A stretch of DNA of 64,000 bases from Isoetes taiwanensis (taxonomy: Eukaryota > Streptophyta > Lycopodiopsida > Isoetales > Isoetaceae). How positions within the stretch are numbered: position 1 is the stretch's first letter; each line of letters opens with the position of its first letter. Location: NCBI GenBank assembly GCA_021234155.1, contig JAJEKV010000250.1, positions 372,001 through 436,000 on the forward strand. Direction: 5' to 3'. The notes below the pieces were generated by a model. That model was not told where the DNA came from, did not search any database, and was given only the letters and a program-made list of their open reading frames with translations. Positions 34,883-46,889 of the stretch are shown here, piece after piece. Position numbers and translations under genes: made by a program.

Positions 34883-35343
34883 ATCGCAACTCTGGGGGCT
34901 GTTTGCAGTGAGCTATGGCGCCTTGGTATTGCATTATCGAGCTCCAAAGCTCTAAATAATGGGTCATTGCCGCTATGATGATCTAATAGATGCAACTCAG
35001 CTTGGATGAGTGTCGAAATTTCTAGAAAAAGAAGCAACTCTTAAATTCTCAGACAAAAACAAGCAAGTTTTTTTGTTGGTGCTTGGGGTTGTTTGCAATG
35101 AGCTATGACGCCATGGTATTGCATTATAGAGCTCAGCCGCTATGATGACCTAGTTGATGCAACTCAACTTGGATGAGTGTTGGATTTTCTCGAAAAAGAA
35201 GCAACTCTTAAATTCCCAGACAAAAACGAGTAAGTTTTTTGAGCAAGCCTTTTTCTGATGCCATGGGACAAAACTATACATAGTGCAAAACGAGCAAGTA
35301 AGTTTTTTACTGATGCCATGGAACAAAATTATACATAATGCAA
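34883..35343. repeat. Nested tandem duplications (units about 165-190 bp and about 58 bp)
   Basis: 34883-35070 and 35082-35244 share gagctatg, ggtattgcattat, gatgcaactca, cttggatgagtg and gaagcaactcttaaattc. A second, smaller pair follows at 35247-35343 (tgatgccatggacaaaa-like with tatacata). No frame is open across the units. Confidence 0.8.
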
Positions 35344-35559
35344 CTCTGAGCAGTCTTGAACTCAAAACATAGTTGTTTTAGAACTAGTGTGTTACCACTC
35401 AACCAAAAGCACAAGCACAATAGAAATTCAATATGTTTTATGAAGGTGGCTGGTTGCCAGTGCCAAAAAGCATGCCACATGCGCATGCGCATGTCAAAAT
35501 GCATGTTACATGCATATGCCAAAAATAACGGTCCGCGAGAAAAAAAATAAACCTTTTTT

Positions 35560-37829
35560 GCTTTATGACCTTAATTGCCATAAATAAAAATAAAAAATAA
35601 AAAACTAAAGAGCAAAAATCATTCCTGGACCTTATTTGTGAACGTCCTCAGCAAAGAAACTCACTCTAAAACCCGTCGTCTTAGATCCCAAAATCTTTAT
35701 AAAATGGGCAAGATTTGGACTATGCTTTTTCGTAATGAGGAAGGGGGGAGGGAGCTTAAAAAATCATGGCTTTAGGCTGAATTAGAAAGAATAATTGCCT
35801 TAGTTATAGGGAACAAAGCTGCCATACCTATCAGCATCTAAACACTAGAGGGAAAAGAGAGGGTGGTCATATTTTTCAGGCTATCTTCTAATTTTCCAAT
35901 TGCACAAATTTGTACATTCAATGACTCACATAGAATTAGGCTTAACTGGCTGTAACGTGGATGGGCTAAAGTTCAAGCAGTTTTTGTACCCTGGGTTAGG
36001 CAAACCTGTTGAAAATGAAAATAACTAGTGGCTAGATGACCAACTAAATTGTAAAAGATTATAAAATTATACGAAATTGTTACCTCATATGATGGAGGAT
36101 CATGAATGTTCAGCCTGCAAGTTAATGGGAGGCTTAAAGAATCATAGAGTTAATAAAAGCATAATCATTCTTATGTAAATTATTTGCATCAAGATGAAGC
36201 ACCATAAACTTAGATATGAATGATGCACTAGAGATCCCCACTACCTAGAGCATATTCCCTCTTTAATATTTCCTTATCTTTGCAGGAACTTCAGAACCCT
36301 AGATCTTTGTTGATCCCCTTCTCCAACTTGAAAAAGTGATCAATTCGAGCCATTTAAATTGGAACCTATTATATCACATCCTGAGGCTTTGTTTTTACCA
36401 TACAAAGTTTGACGAATCTATCCAGTTAATCCTCCTGGCAACTCGGATCTTGTCTAACTTGTAAAAATACTAGATCTAGGTTGGTATAAAAGACTTTACA
36501 AAAGCAAATATTGGTAGAGAATTGAATCTTACTTTGCAGTTGAAACTTGAACAATTCTTATTTCCAATATCCATCAGATATAACATAACTTCAATGGACA
36601 TATTATCCACAAAACAACATAATGTAGCAATTCAGCCCTGAATCTTCTAGCTCAACCGTAATCCCCAGCTACATTGCTTCCATTAGCCTGACCACGACAT
36701 GCTAATTCACTGCATATGCACTCAAGGGGGTTAGTTCTCATGATTAAGTGGGGATCCCAAAGCTACCTCCACATGCATGGAACATCTTGGATAATAAGAA
36801 CATAAGCACAACCAAAGGCAGAATATACTATGTGAGTAAAGTGTTAGACAATGACAACATAATCCAATGATATACACATGAGCACCAGAAGCAAAGAACA
36901 TAGCCAAAATACCAAACCATCATGACAGATAGCTTCGGAACAATGGTGCTGACCAGCTCCAATCCATCCTCATGGCATCGATTTGGGCTTACTAATATTT
37001 GGACCTGCCTCTGTAGTCCAAAGAATTCCAAGCGATTTCAGTGCAGCTTAAGGTGGTTTTCTGGGCTAGAAATCTGCTGGGCAAGCTTCTGTTGCCAATT
37101 CCAAAAGTTGAAATTTTTCCTTTTAGGAGCTGTTGCCCCGCTTTGGCCTAGATTTCCTGTCTGAAAAACCTTATAACAAATTTAATGGACATTTTGCTTG
37201 ACCCCTATTAGCCAATTCCGATACCTAATATTTAGGGTTTGTTCATCATTTCTTCAAGGCATGGCGCCCATTTCACGTCTATGCTCCAACGTAAGTTCTC
37301 AAATGGGCATGGGCGTGCATGCAATGGTGCATCTTTGGCCCTATTTTATGCATGGGAGGACCTGGGTTGTGCTTGTATGCACCAGGAACTTTTGCAAGTA
37401 TGCATGTGCATGTGCTCCAGCAACTATTGTACCTGCTTTTACAGCTATTTAGCATGTTCGCATGTGCTATAGCAACCATGCTTTTTCAGCAATAGAATAT
37501 TTTTTTGGTTTTTCATGACAGATTTTTTGTTTTTGGTGCCAGGGTCTGAAACTCCACCTAAATTTCACATTTCTCTAATCAGAACTAATTCAGATGTTCC
37601 CCATTTTGTATATATGGAGCTATCTTAGACCCATTGATTTCATCTTATCATAGAGGATCGTCTACTTGGTTGCAAAATTAGCCCTCAGGCCTTTTCCTCT
37701 CCAGGTTAGATGTTTCCCTCCTCCAAGTTTGAAGTTCTTATGCTCGGTTTATAAGGCCAGAATTGCTCATGATCTTCTAATTTTGTGACTGCTATCTCTT
37801 CACTCTCAGTCTGTTTCTAATTCTATAGG
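35560..37829. other. No gene recognised
   Basis: AT-rich DNA without a supported frame. The longest plus-strand frames (36922-37164, 37198-37452) have no domain. The end of this interval is probably the decayed upstream part of the LINE that follows. Confidence 0.4.
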
Positions 37830-39606
37830 CAGAGATGGCAGGAAAATATGGTTTATCCTATTCACAAGGCTGGAGATAAGACTGTAGCATCTAATTATAG
37901 GACCATACTAGTTGGGAGTACATTCACTAAAATAATAGCCACTATGCTTGAGCAACGGATTAGTCATTGGACAGAGACAGAAGGCAAGAGAAGTATCTTT
38001 CAGGCTGGTTTCAGGAAAGATTATAGCACACTCGATCATGCACTGGTGTTGAGGATCTTGTTTGAAAAGGCAAGAAGGCCGAGGCAGTCACTATATCTTG
38101 CATTCGTAGACTTCTCGAAAGCATTCGATATGGTGCCACGAAAGAATTTAGACGTGAGAATGGAAGAACTAGGAGTGCCATTTAATTTGAGAACTGCAGT
38201 AGCTCAACTCTACTCAGAGGTCAGATTAAGATTGGCAAATGGGATCGACACTGAGCTTCTTAGCACTATTGGGGTGAGACAGGGGTGCCATTTGTCTCCC
38301 TACGCCTTTTGTTTTGTACATTGATTTAACCGGATGAATGGTTAAGACAAAGATGCTTGGCGTGAACCGATCTAGGGGTTATCTCGATGCGCTTATTGAT
38401 CTATCGATGACGTAATACTTATATCATCTACAAAGGAAGGGTTACGATCTATGTTAGACATGCTTTTAGAATTTTGCATGAAGAAGGAGATCTTGGTCAA
38501 CCTGTCCAAGACCAAGGTGATGGTGGCGGAACTAGAGAACGGAAACGATTCAGTTACAAAGGGCGAGATAGTAGAGACATCTGGAGGTATACAAATACTT
38601 GGGATTGGAATTTGAATCGAAATATTCATGGAAATCTGTGTTGATAAGAGAGTCGTGGGGAAAAACGCTCTTTACGCATTGATGAGAAGTTGTTGGCGTG
38701 CTAATTTAAGAAGGCGTGTCACGCAAAAAATGCTTTTAAATCTCCGGGTTCGAGACCATTGTGCTGTATGGCTCGCCAATTTGGGGGCCCAATTTGTCCT
38801 CGAAGCATTGGCAAAAGATAGAGCAAGTTCTTAAACTGTTTCTGCTTGAAGAATTTGGGGTGAAAACCCAGACGCCGTACGCTATGCTTCTAGCTGAGGC
38901 GGGTTTGCTTCCTTTAGAAGCCGAGGCCTTATACCAGACGATAAACTTTGTGAATCGGTTAGAGCTGCAATCTGAACTCAGGCTGTCAAAAAGGGCATTA
39001 GAATGCTCCAGAAGCTCTGGCTGGTGGCAGGAAGTGTTAGCGTGGGCAGCCAAGTGGGGTATTACCCCAGATATTTGGCCGGAATCAGTGCTCGGTGCAA
39101 GGGAACTGGTACAAGACAAAGTGGTAGAGAGACTTTGGTCTCATAAGGGCAGTCGTATGACAAAGTATACTGAAGAGGTAAACCCAATGTTGACATATAT
39201 GGAACCCGATTATGTGAAGGCGGACTTGTCTAAGCATAAGAAACAGACTATTGCCAGATATAGATTGAGCTCCCACCACCTTATGGTGGAAACAGGGAGA
39301 TGGAAGGGAATTCCGAGGGAAGACAGGAAATGTCCCTTCTGCACCCTTGATGCTATTGAGGATGAGAAACATGTCTTCATTGAGTGTCCGGAGTATGTAC
39401 ATATAAGAGAGAAATTTGGCATATATCAATCTCAATTGGACAGTATTTTCGAGTTGGAGCCACACATCCTTGGTTGCTTTGTCAAGGAAGTGGACTCACA
39501 CCACTCATTATTGATGAGTTTGAGCAAATAAGTGTAAACCAGCCCCATGACCTTCAAGGTCCCAAACGGGCTTCAGATAATCTATTATTATTATTATTAT
39601 TATTAT
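37830..39606 (+). mobile_element. LINE (non-LTR retrotransposon), 5'-truncated, broken
   Basis: The plus strand holds the RT domain and C-terminal part of a LINE. RT motifs: PIHKAGDKTVASNYRTI, FQAGFRKDYSTLDHAL, AFVDFSKAFDMVP, IGVRQGCHLSPYAF and, in a shifted frame at about 38400, SIDDVILIS with the catalytic Asp pair at 38406-38411. A 256-codon C-terminal frame (38761-39531) has WGITPDIWP and ends in a CCHC-type finger, CPFC...H...C, with EKHVFIECPEY. It ends in a (TTA)n tail at about 39581-39606. No endonuclease domain is seen, so it is 5'-truncated, with at least three frame breaks. Confidence 0.9.
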
Positions 39607-39833
39607 AGAGTAAGATGTTCTATTCATTTGTCTTTAAACTCTTACTTGCACAAGCAAGATGCAACTAAGAAAAAGTAGAGTTGTTCCTCCTGTAACTCCT
39701 GATCTCCCCATTCCAAAACCTCCTAGAAGCAAAGGAAAATTTTGAAGCTTCATATCCAGCCCGTTAACACCTCGTTAGGAGGAAAGAGAGTGAGGTCCAT
39801 GGAAAGAGGTTCATGGACTCTAAATTAGATGAA

Positions 39834-42050
39834 TGCGGCAATAGATGTAGTTGATGATGGCACGCTTTCCATAATTGGAAAAGCTGCTGCTCATTTTGGC
39901 ATTCTTGTCACAACTCTTAGGAACTGGCTTACTGGTTAAACAGAGGAGAAAGTTAGACAAATTCCAAAGGGTTTGACAAGGGAGGAGGAAGAAGTGCTAG
40001 TGAAATGGTGCTTTCAAATTGGTAAGGGAGAAAATTGCAGATATGTGTATAACTCATGCGATTGTTTTAAGGATGGACTCTCAGGAAAGAAATGGTGGAG
40101 GTGCTTTAAGAAGAAACACCCTGCGCTATCACTGAGTGTGTAGATATATGAGTAAAGGCCATAACCAACACTAAAACGATTTTTATTTTGCACTTTATGA
40201 CGAGATGCATTTTGAAGCCACTAGAGTTTAGAATTGGGATGAGACAGGTGTTCAAGCAGGATGTAGGAGTAGGAGGGTCTTGGCAAGTAAGACAAGAGGA
40301 ATGTCATTGAAACCATTCTAGAAAATAGAATGGCTTACTGTCATGACATATGTCAATGTTGTAGGCTATAGAATTCCAGGATTCTATATCTCCAGGGGCA
40401 CCAAATTTAGAGACCAAAATCTTATGGCTGGGTGTGAGCTCGGTGCTTCTATGTCCTACGTGAAAAGGACATGACAAACATACTATTTGGTGCATAGTTG
40501 GACCATTTTAGATTGAACATACCCAGAGGGATTAGTGTTGAAGGGCCCCATTTGCTGATATATGATGGCCATTCTTCACACATTTCTTTGAATGCAATAT
40601 AATATTAAAGTCAATTGACCTCCACATCTTGCTTTTGCACACTCACACTTTGCACATGTTACAACCATTAGATGTGGCCTATTTGGCCCTTTTAAACTGG
40701 CAAGTTCACGCACTTGAATAAGAGGATAGAGCCATCAAAAGTAAATATAGCTATCATCGTGTCCAATGCTATAATCTAGTCTTTGACTCGAGCGAATATA
40801 GCAGCAAGTTTTAGAAAGACTGGTATTTGGCCATTTAATGACCAACTGTGCAACCAAACCCTGTTGTTGAAGGCATGATTGTAGCTGATTCGGAAGATGA
40901 AGATGTTGAGGAGAAAGCCCATGCACTCCATAACATGGCTAGTAAGGTGTCTGTGCAAACAATTGCCATGACGCGCCTTCACATGTTCAATATGTCTCTG
41001 AACCGATACCACAAGGGCAGCAAGATGCTTAGTCTAAGATATTGCTACAATTAATATACATGAACCATTGCCAAGGGCTAAATGCAGTAGACTACTAGAG
41101 GTATATAGGTAAGTCACTTTCGATGAAACGATTGCATGTAGAATAGAGGGGGAATAGAGCAGGACAAAAGACAAAGGAGACTACCAATTAAGGAAATAGA
41201 AATTAGAGGGAAAGAAAAAGTTGCAGGCAAATAAAAGAGAGCAAGGGAAGAAGACATGGTACAAAAGGCAGAGGCTAAGGCAGCCAAAGAAGCACAATTG
41301 AAGGCGAATCAATTTTATGAAACATCTTCTTTGAATTTTAGAGCTGCATACTTTCAACAAGTGGGAAAATGTAAGTGTAAGGTTAAACTTTTTGATTTAT
41401 TTGGACATGCAAAATTGTTTACTGCAAAATAGAAACATGCTAGGGCAAAAGCTACGACAAGGGTAAATCTCTTTAGAGGTAGAAACTTTGCACACCATGC
41501 AAATGGCATGAGTAGAATTGCAACAAACCAAGGTATGGCTTTTTGGGTGTGGCTTGTTTGATGGTATACACTTCAATGAGGAAATGCATAGATAGGAGAT
41601 AACGAACATGAAGGTGCATGTGTTTAATCAATGAAAAGGTGAATGAGCAGGAATGCAATTGATTTTGATTCTAATGCTATACAAGATAATCAAGATCCAA
41701 GTGACGATAATGATACATTTTTTTCTTGTAGTTTAAAGGAAATACATCAACGGTCTTGGGATGCATTGTGTGCAGCAAAGATGAGAAAAATGGAATCAAA
41801 GAGAAGGAAAATGCAAGGTAACAAACGGGATGACATTTCTGAATCTGATGGATACAAAGGCAGGAGTATGTCTGCATACAGGGGCTAAGATACATGGTCA
41901 GAATTTAATTAATAGTCATGGCCAGAATTTATCGAATAGTGATAATTCTGATTCACAACTTACAACAAAAAAGATAGTGTGTTTAGATGACTTCTACAGA
42001 GAAGAATATGCACACCTTGCTAGTTTAGAAATGTAATTAAATACATGTAA
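39834..42050 (+). mobile_element. pogo-like DNA transposon (Tc1/mariner superfamily), decayed transposase
   Basis: The N-terminal part (39834-40140) has a helix-turn-helix of pipsqueak type (KAAAHFGILVTTLRNWL) and a following CENP-B-like segment (GLTREEEEVLVKWC). The catalytic domain follows in broken frames: NWDETGVQAG near 40233, TYVNVVGYRIPGFYISRG near 40343, YDGHSSHISLNA near 40561 and RKTGIWPFND near 40815. The Asp of WDETG and the Asp of DGHSSH are the first two acidic residues of the DDE/D set. A Lys/Glu-rich tail fits the family C-terminus. Many stops make it inactive; terminal repeats were not located, so the ends are approximate. Confidence 0.8.
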
Positions 42051-42369
42051 GCAGATATATGTTGTTGCAATATTTATTTTTACAAATTTTTGTAAGGGAC
42101 CTTACTTGCACAATTTTTTGCCAAGGTTATGCACATACAACAATTCATGCTAAATATTATGCCATCCAATCATGGAACCACTTTACAATATCCATAATCT
42201 CTATTCTTCTCAACTGATATTGTTGAATCACTTTATCTTACAAATCTCAATTGATCACGTCATTGAGGTAATAAACCATGTTGTTTCCACTATTTTTTTT
42301 TTTAATCTAGAGTCGATTGATGGTGGGAGATAAGGCTATTACTACCATCAATCCAACTTAATCGCTACT

Positions 42370-43766
42370 GATATGTGATTTGGTTTGATGCAGGTGGAGG
42401 TGATTGGTGCAGCCGAGGCAACTTGGTTGCGAAGGTTCAATTCTTATATGCAACGTCACTTGGATGCTCTTGACACTTTTATCGATTCACTGGCATGCGA
42501 GTTAACTTGGCCAAAACTAGGGTGCTACTAATTTCGTCATCCCGTCAGCCAAGGCTTCCCTCATTCACTTATTAGGAACAAGATGTAGAAGTGGCTCCGA
42601 CCTACAAGTACTTGGGGATCAAGTTCTCTATTACCACCCACTGGGATGCTGCCATTAGGTTGTGAGTCACAGTGGGTTAGAAAGCACTATATGCCATGCA
42701 GAACAACAGCCACAAGGCAGAGTTGTATGCCTGGGGGCACCAGTCACACCTGTTTAGGGCCTTGGTCGAGCCGGTCCTTCTGTACGAGGGCAGAAGTGTA
42801 AGGTCCGGTGATATCCCTCATCACCTGGAATGATCTCGAGCAGGTGTAGAAAGCCTTCTTGGCACGAGCCCTTGGGGTAAAGTCCACAGTTCCATACCAG
42901 ATCCTACTCCAGGACACAGGTTTTCTACCTCTTCAACGGGTTGCATTGGAACGCCATATTATTTACTTCCAGAAGGTGGTCGCTACGGGTGATACACGTT
43001 TACCCAACCTTGCTTTGGCCGTAGCAATGGGTCTCCAACGCCTCAAAGCCTGCTGGAAGGACAAGCAAGCTCAGTGGTTCTCACGTTAAGATGTCTGAGT
43101 GCAAACGGATATTGTGCAAAAGGACAAAGAAGGATCACAATGCACTAAAGCTGTACCTAGATGCTATTTTCTTTCGCAAGCTCTGGGATGCAGATGCTCT
43201 GAGGCACGTTAAGATGGCGCACTATCAGTGGCAAGCCACACTAGTACTTATACACCCATTCGCCCGTGAAGAAGCGCAGACTTATAGCTTCCATTCGCAT
43301 GGGTGCACATCGTCTCCGCATGGAGACAGGGCGTTGGACTCGGGAAGCACGGAAGGAGAGGATTTGTCAGTGTTGCCACCAGGATGCCATTGAAGATGAA
43401 TATCATGCCCTCCAGATCTGCCCAATGTTTGCCCATATCTGAGGGCGGTATGTTCGGTTAGTAGTGCATGGCCAGGCGCTGCATGAGTTAATGAATACAG
43501 CGTCCGTGGGCTTGTTGGGGCCATACCTTCAGGAGGTTATAAATACACGGACTCAGTTGTGTCCTCTGGGACAGTATTGAATTGTCCTATACAATTGTAC
43601 AGTGTACCATCATATTTATTATTGCTAAGGTTTTTCCCTCGAAAACCCTTCGGGGCGGGGGTTTTTTAATCCTGACAGTAATGCGCTTGCTGCTCTCTTT
43701 TTGTTTGGGTCCCATAGGCCAATTGGTCTCTGTGGATGATAAAAAATCTATTCTATTCTATTCTAT
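42370..43766 (+). mobile_element. LINE, second copy, 5'-truncated, broken
   Basis: The plus strand has RVNLAKTRVLLISSS, TYKYLGIKFS, FRALVEPVLLYEG and GVKSTVPYQILLQDTGFLPL, colinear with and similar to the C-terminal half of the LINE at 37830-39606 (GVKTQTPYAMLLAEAGLLPL). The C-terminal finger region lies in shifted frames near 43350-43440. A 3' UTR follows with a small hairpin (cgaaaacccttcggggcggg, about 43640-43660). A (TTCTA)n tail at about 43748-43766 abuts the F1 element. Confidence 0.82.
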
Positions 43767-44148
43767 TCACACGGGGGGTGACTCCGGGCAACGAGAGCTG
43801 CTGGATAGGCATATTCACCTCTTATTCCTTAATCTACACCGTACACAAAGTTCCTCATTTGTGGGGTATGGATGTACAGAATTTGTTATACTGTACAACA
43901 AGATTTACAAAATACTATAAGATTTAAGACAATATACTATATGGTGTTGATTTTGTACGTACAAAACATAATTATAAGGGCTCCCGCTGCCCTACGTCAA
44001 CCCCCGTGTGAATATGCACCCAAACCAAAGGGGGTTTAAGGGGGATTTTAATTTAAATGTGTTGGACCCAATGGTTTGTGTTAATTAATGTTAATGATAG
44101 TTATGTGTTGGTTGTTATACTAAAAAAAAATTTGGGCCCTTCGGGCCC
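43767..44148. mobile_element. Fold-back element family F1, left-arm-truncated copy
   Basis: The right arm (from about 43998) and spacer match the complete copy at 29222-29666, with the spacer inverted. The left arm is reduced to cacacggggggtga, cut off where the LINE tail (ttctattctattc) begins. It ends in the palindrome GGGCCCTTCGGGCCC (44134-44148). Confidence 0.85.
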
Positions 44149-44412
44149 TAACAAAAACATAGGTAAACTTTAAGGATCTATATATTAATTACTAAGAAGC
44201 TTGGATATTCTAGTTGAACACATGTATAAGAGGGCATGGTTCATGCTAGAACTTGGATTAGTTTCAAGAGGAACATGCAATTTGTCCAGATATAAGGATA
44301 TCAAGAATATATTTAACATTGAGCTATGAGTGTATGACAGAATATTGGTTAACATATCTTTTGAAAAGCCTCCAAATGTTCTCTATAGTCGCAAGATAAC
44401 TGGATAGCAAGA

Positions 44413-45370
44413 TTAAACTTTCATGGATAATCTCGGAAAGGAGAAAAAATAAAAAGGATCTACATGGCAAATGAAACATTTATACGAGATCTGTACCAAG
44501 CCTGGTCTGTTGGGATAGGTAAAATCGACATCCCTAAACTCCACATTTCCCTTCACATTTTCAACCGTTACACCATCAGTTTTGCATACATCTATTTCGG
44601 GAATTCTTTGAATGACTTCAAACATCTTATAAGCGGCCGTTTTCGTCCGGTACAAATGCATGCAAGCAAAGGGAAGTTTGACCTAAAAAGCCTGCCATTA
44701 TCTTAACACTATTAGTTGAAGCCAACTTGGAATAGATGCTAAAGGTTTTTGAAAGAGTTCTTACATGCCTCTGTGAGAAGCGCAAAAATAACGTTCATTC
44801 TGAGTTCCACGGAAAATCCCTCATTGAGGACTAGCTTTGATCCATACTAGCACTATAGGCCTTGTTGTATACCAGCACTATAGGCCTTCTTCAAAAGCTT
44901 TATCATAGTTTTCTCTTGCTCTTTTCTCCCGAATAAATGAAGCAACTTTGTGAAGGTCAAATTATATGCTTTCAAGATCATCCTTAGCCATAAGCATATG
45001 ATGAATTGAACTTCTGATTCGATTGCGATAACAACTTGATCTACAATTGACCCACTTTACGCATATGCGGCTTGTCCTCCGCTAGACATTTTCGTAATTA
45101 CAATGGACATCATGGCTCCAAAGCAACAATAAAGTGGCAAGGTAGAAAGCATGACAAGTGTAAGCTTCCATCTTCCATCTGTGATAAAAGCAACAAGGAA
45201 TCCACCCAAAAATGTTGTCATAAAAGGTGAGTGAACTTTCCAACACGGAGCGAGAAAGAAAATAGCAATGTTGAATGACATAATCCTTAAAGCTGCTTTT
45301 TGCACAATTGAAGTTTGTTCTGATCCATCCGAAAGAAACTCGATTCCTTCAGTAGCCGTTCCTTGCCTTT
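44413..45370 (-). pseudogene. ABCB (MDR-type) transporter fragment, pseudogene
   Basis: The minus strand shows in order, in broken frames, consecutive parts of the first half of a full-size plant ABCB transporter. These are EGIEFLSDGSEQTSIVQKA; FMTTFLGGFLVAFITDG with LTLVMLSTLPLY and TKMSSGGQAAYA (45305-45057); a GEK/RKL-like segment; LGQTSLCLHAF; then TAAYKMFEVIQRIPEID and NVEFRDVDFTYPNRP (44661-44413). The last part leads into the first nucleotide-binding domain but stops before the Walker A motif. ABCB proteins are plasma-membrane exporters, some moving auxin. At least four frame breaks and the missing ends show a pseudogene. Confidence 0.87.
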
Positions 45371-45399
45371 AGTCAGATGGGGAAGCAGATCCGATGGGG

Positions 45400-46080
45400 C
45401 TCGAAAACCTAGAGTTCCAATGCTTGCATGTCCCCTTGGTTTTTTTTTGCTTTTCTAATATTAACCTAATATTTACGTATCCCAAAACCCCCGCCACGAC
45501 GGTTAATCCTATCTCCTCCGCTCCATCCGATGCAGTTCTAGAAGCCCTAAGCTTGTCATTCTAGTGATTTCTTTGTTCCATGGAATGGAAGAGAAAGATA
45601 AGCATGGAGCTATAGATGAGAAACGTTGTTCTATTTTCATTCGCGATCAACGGTCTTTGAAGAAGTCGGGCAGATTGAATCACCGAGCGTAAGCATTGAA
45701 GCATTAGAATCCACAGAATAAGGTGCAAAGTGTAGAGATTGGCAGATTGAAGCGGTTCTATCGATTCTTTGCTTGAAGAAACAAAACAAAGCCATAGCTT
45801 GCATCGCCCTGCTCTGTACCTTCGGAAAGAAGACATTTGCACAGGGCGCCACCGCAAGAAAAAATGGGAGGAAGGAATATGAAAGAGAAAGAAGAGAAGA
45901 AAGAAGTAGCACTCCATTCCGTCCGCCACCATAGCCGTCTGTTCGCCATTTCTTGCCAAAGAAACAAATTTTTTTTTGCCCTACTTTACTTTCTTGCCAC
46001 GCTATTTTTTAAAACCTAAACTAAAAAACATGCAAACAATAAAAGCCCCACAACCACACGATTTTCCCTCTTCTTTAAAA
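45400..46080. other. No gene recognised
   Basis: Flank of the ABCB fragment. Open frames here are Ser/Phe-rich, overlap one another on both strands and lack domains. Confidence 0.45.
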
Positions 46081-46212
46081 TCAATGGCTAACAAATGGGT
46101 GCACTCTAGAAATACCGTTTAGTATGTCCACGTGAATACCCCCGTGAAATCATATGAAAACCATGCCAAAAAGCGTATAACATCACAAAAAAAAACCCCT
46201 GTTATAATGCTA
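46080..46212 (+). mobile_element. Short dispersed element family F2, copy 3
   Basis: aatcaatggctaacaaatgg, gtgcactctagaaatac, catatgaaaacc, aaaagcgta and acccctgttataatgcta correspond block by block to 27079-27196. It is followed immediately by the (ATTCT)n array. Confidence 0.75.
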
Positions 46213-46280
46213 GATATTCTATTCTATTCTATTCTATTCTATTCTATTCTATTCTATTCTATTCTATTCTATTCTATTCT
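46213..46280. repeat. (ATTCT)n microsatellite
   Basis: About 13 uninterrupted pentamers. The same pentamer forms the tail of the LINE at 42370-43766. Confidence 0.95.
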
Positions 46281-46889
46281 GCCTCTATGTGAAAAATTAG
46301 CATCGATTAAATATGCAATTTTTGCCTTGTTGCATACATATTAGGATAATTTTATAGACTAACAGGTGTCTTGGCTGAAGTATTGGAGTCTCTACGTGAA
46401 CAACTGCTGGCCATAGCTGAACTGTTGAGTCTGCAAGTAAATAAGTAAAGGATATAAGGCAGCTACGTTTGTCAATCATTGAATCTTTGCGGGATTTATA
46501 ACTGAATCTTTTTTAGAACTATAAATAGACATTACAGGATCAATAGGTGAGCTATTATGGGCATCTTTAGATCTATATTATGCACTTGTTGTGCCACCAA
46601 TTATTAAGCCATCAGGGTCACCCTAAGCCATTAAGGTACATCAACCCCCAATTTCTGTCAATCTTAAACTTTCTTTATTTCTGAGATTGAAGAGCACTTT
46701 ATTATGCCGCAAGCCTTCGTCCGTATAAAAATACGCAGATTTGGTGAAAGAATTTGAAATTTATTAAAGATCATATCATAAGTATGCCAAACTAGAGAAC
46801 CCTCCCTTATCGGCCCATTATCGGCCCAATTGGCCCTTTTTAGGGCATCCTTGGGCCCTTAGGATCCTATCTAATAATTGTTATTTTGT

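Noticed and set aside
38393-39465. Minus-strand ORFs opposite the LINE
   Set aside because: Shadows of the LINE C-terminal frame.
46213-46280. Direct repeats checked as a possible CRISPR array
   Set aside because: A plain pentamer microsatellite without spacers; no other array-like pattern was found, as expected for a plant nuclear genome.
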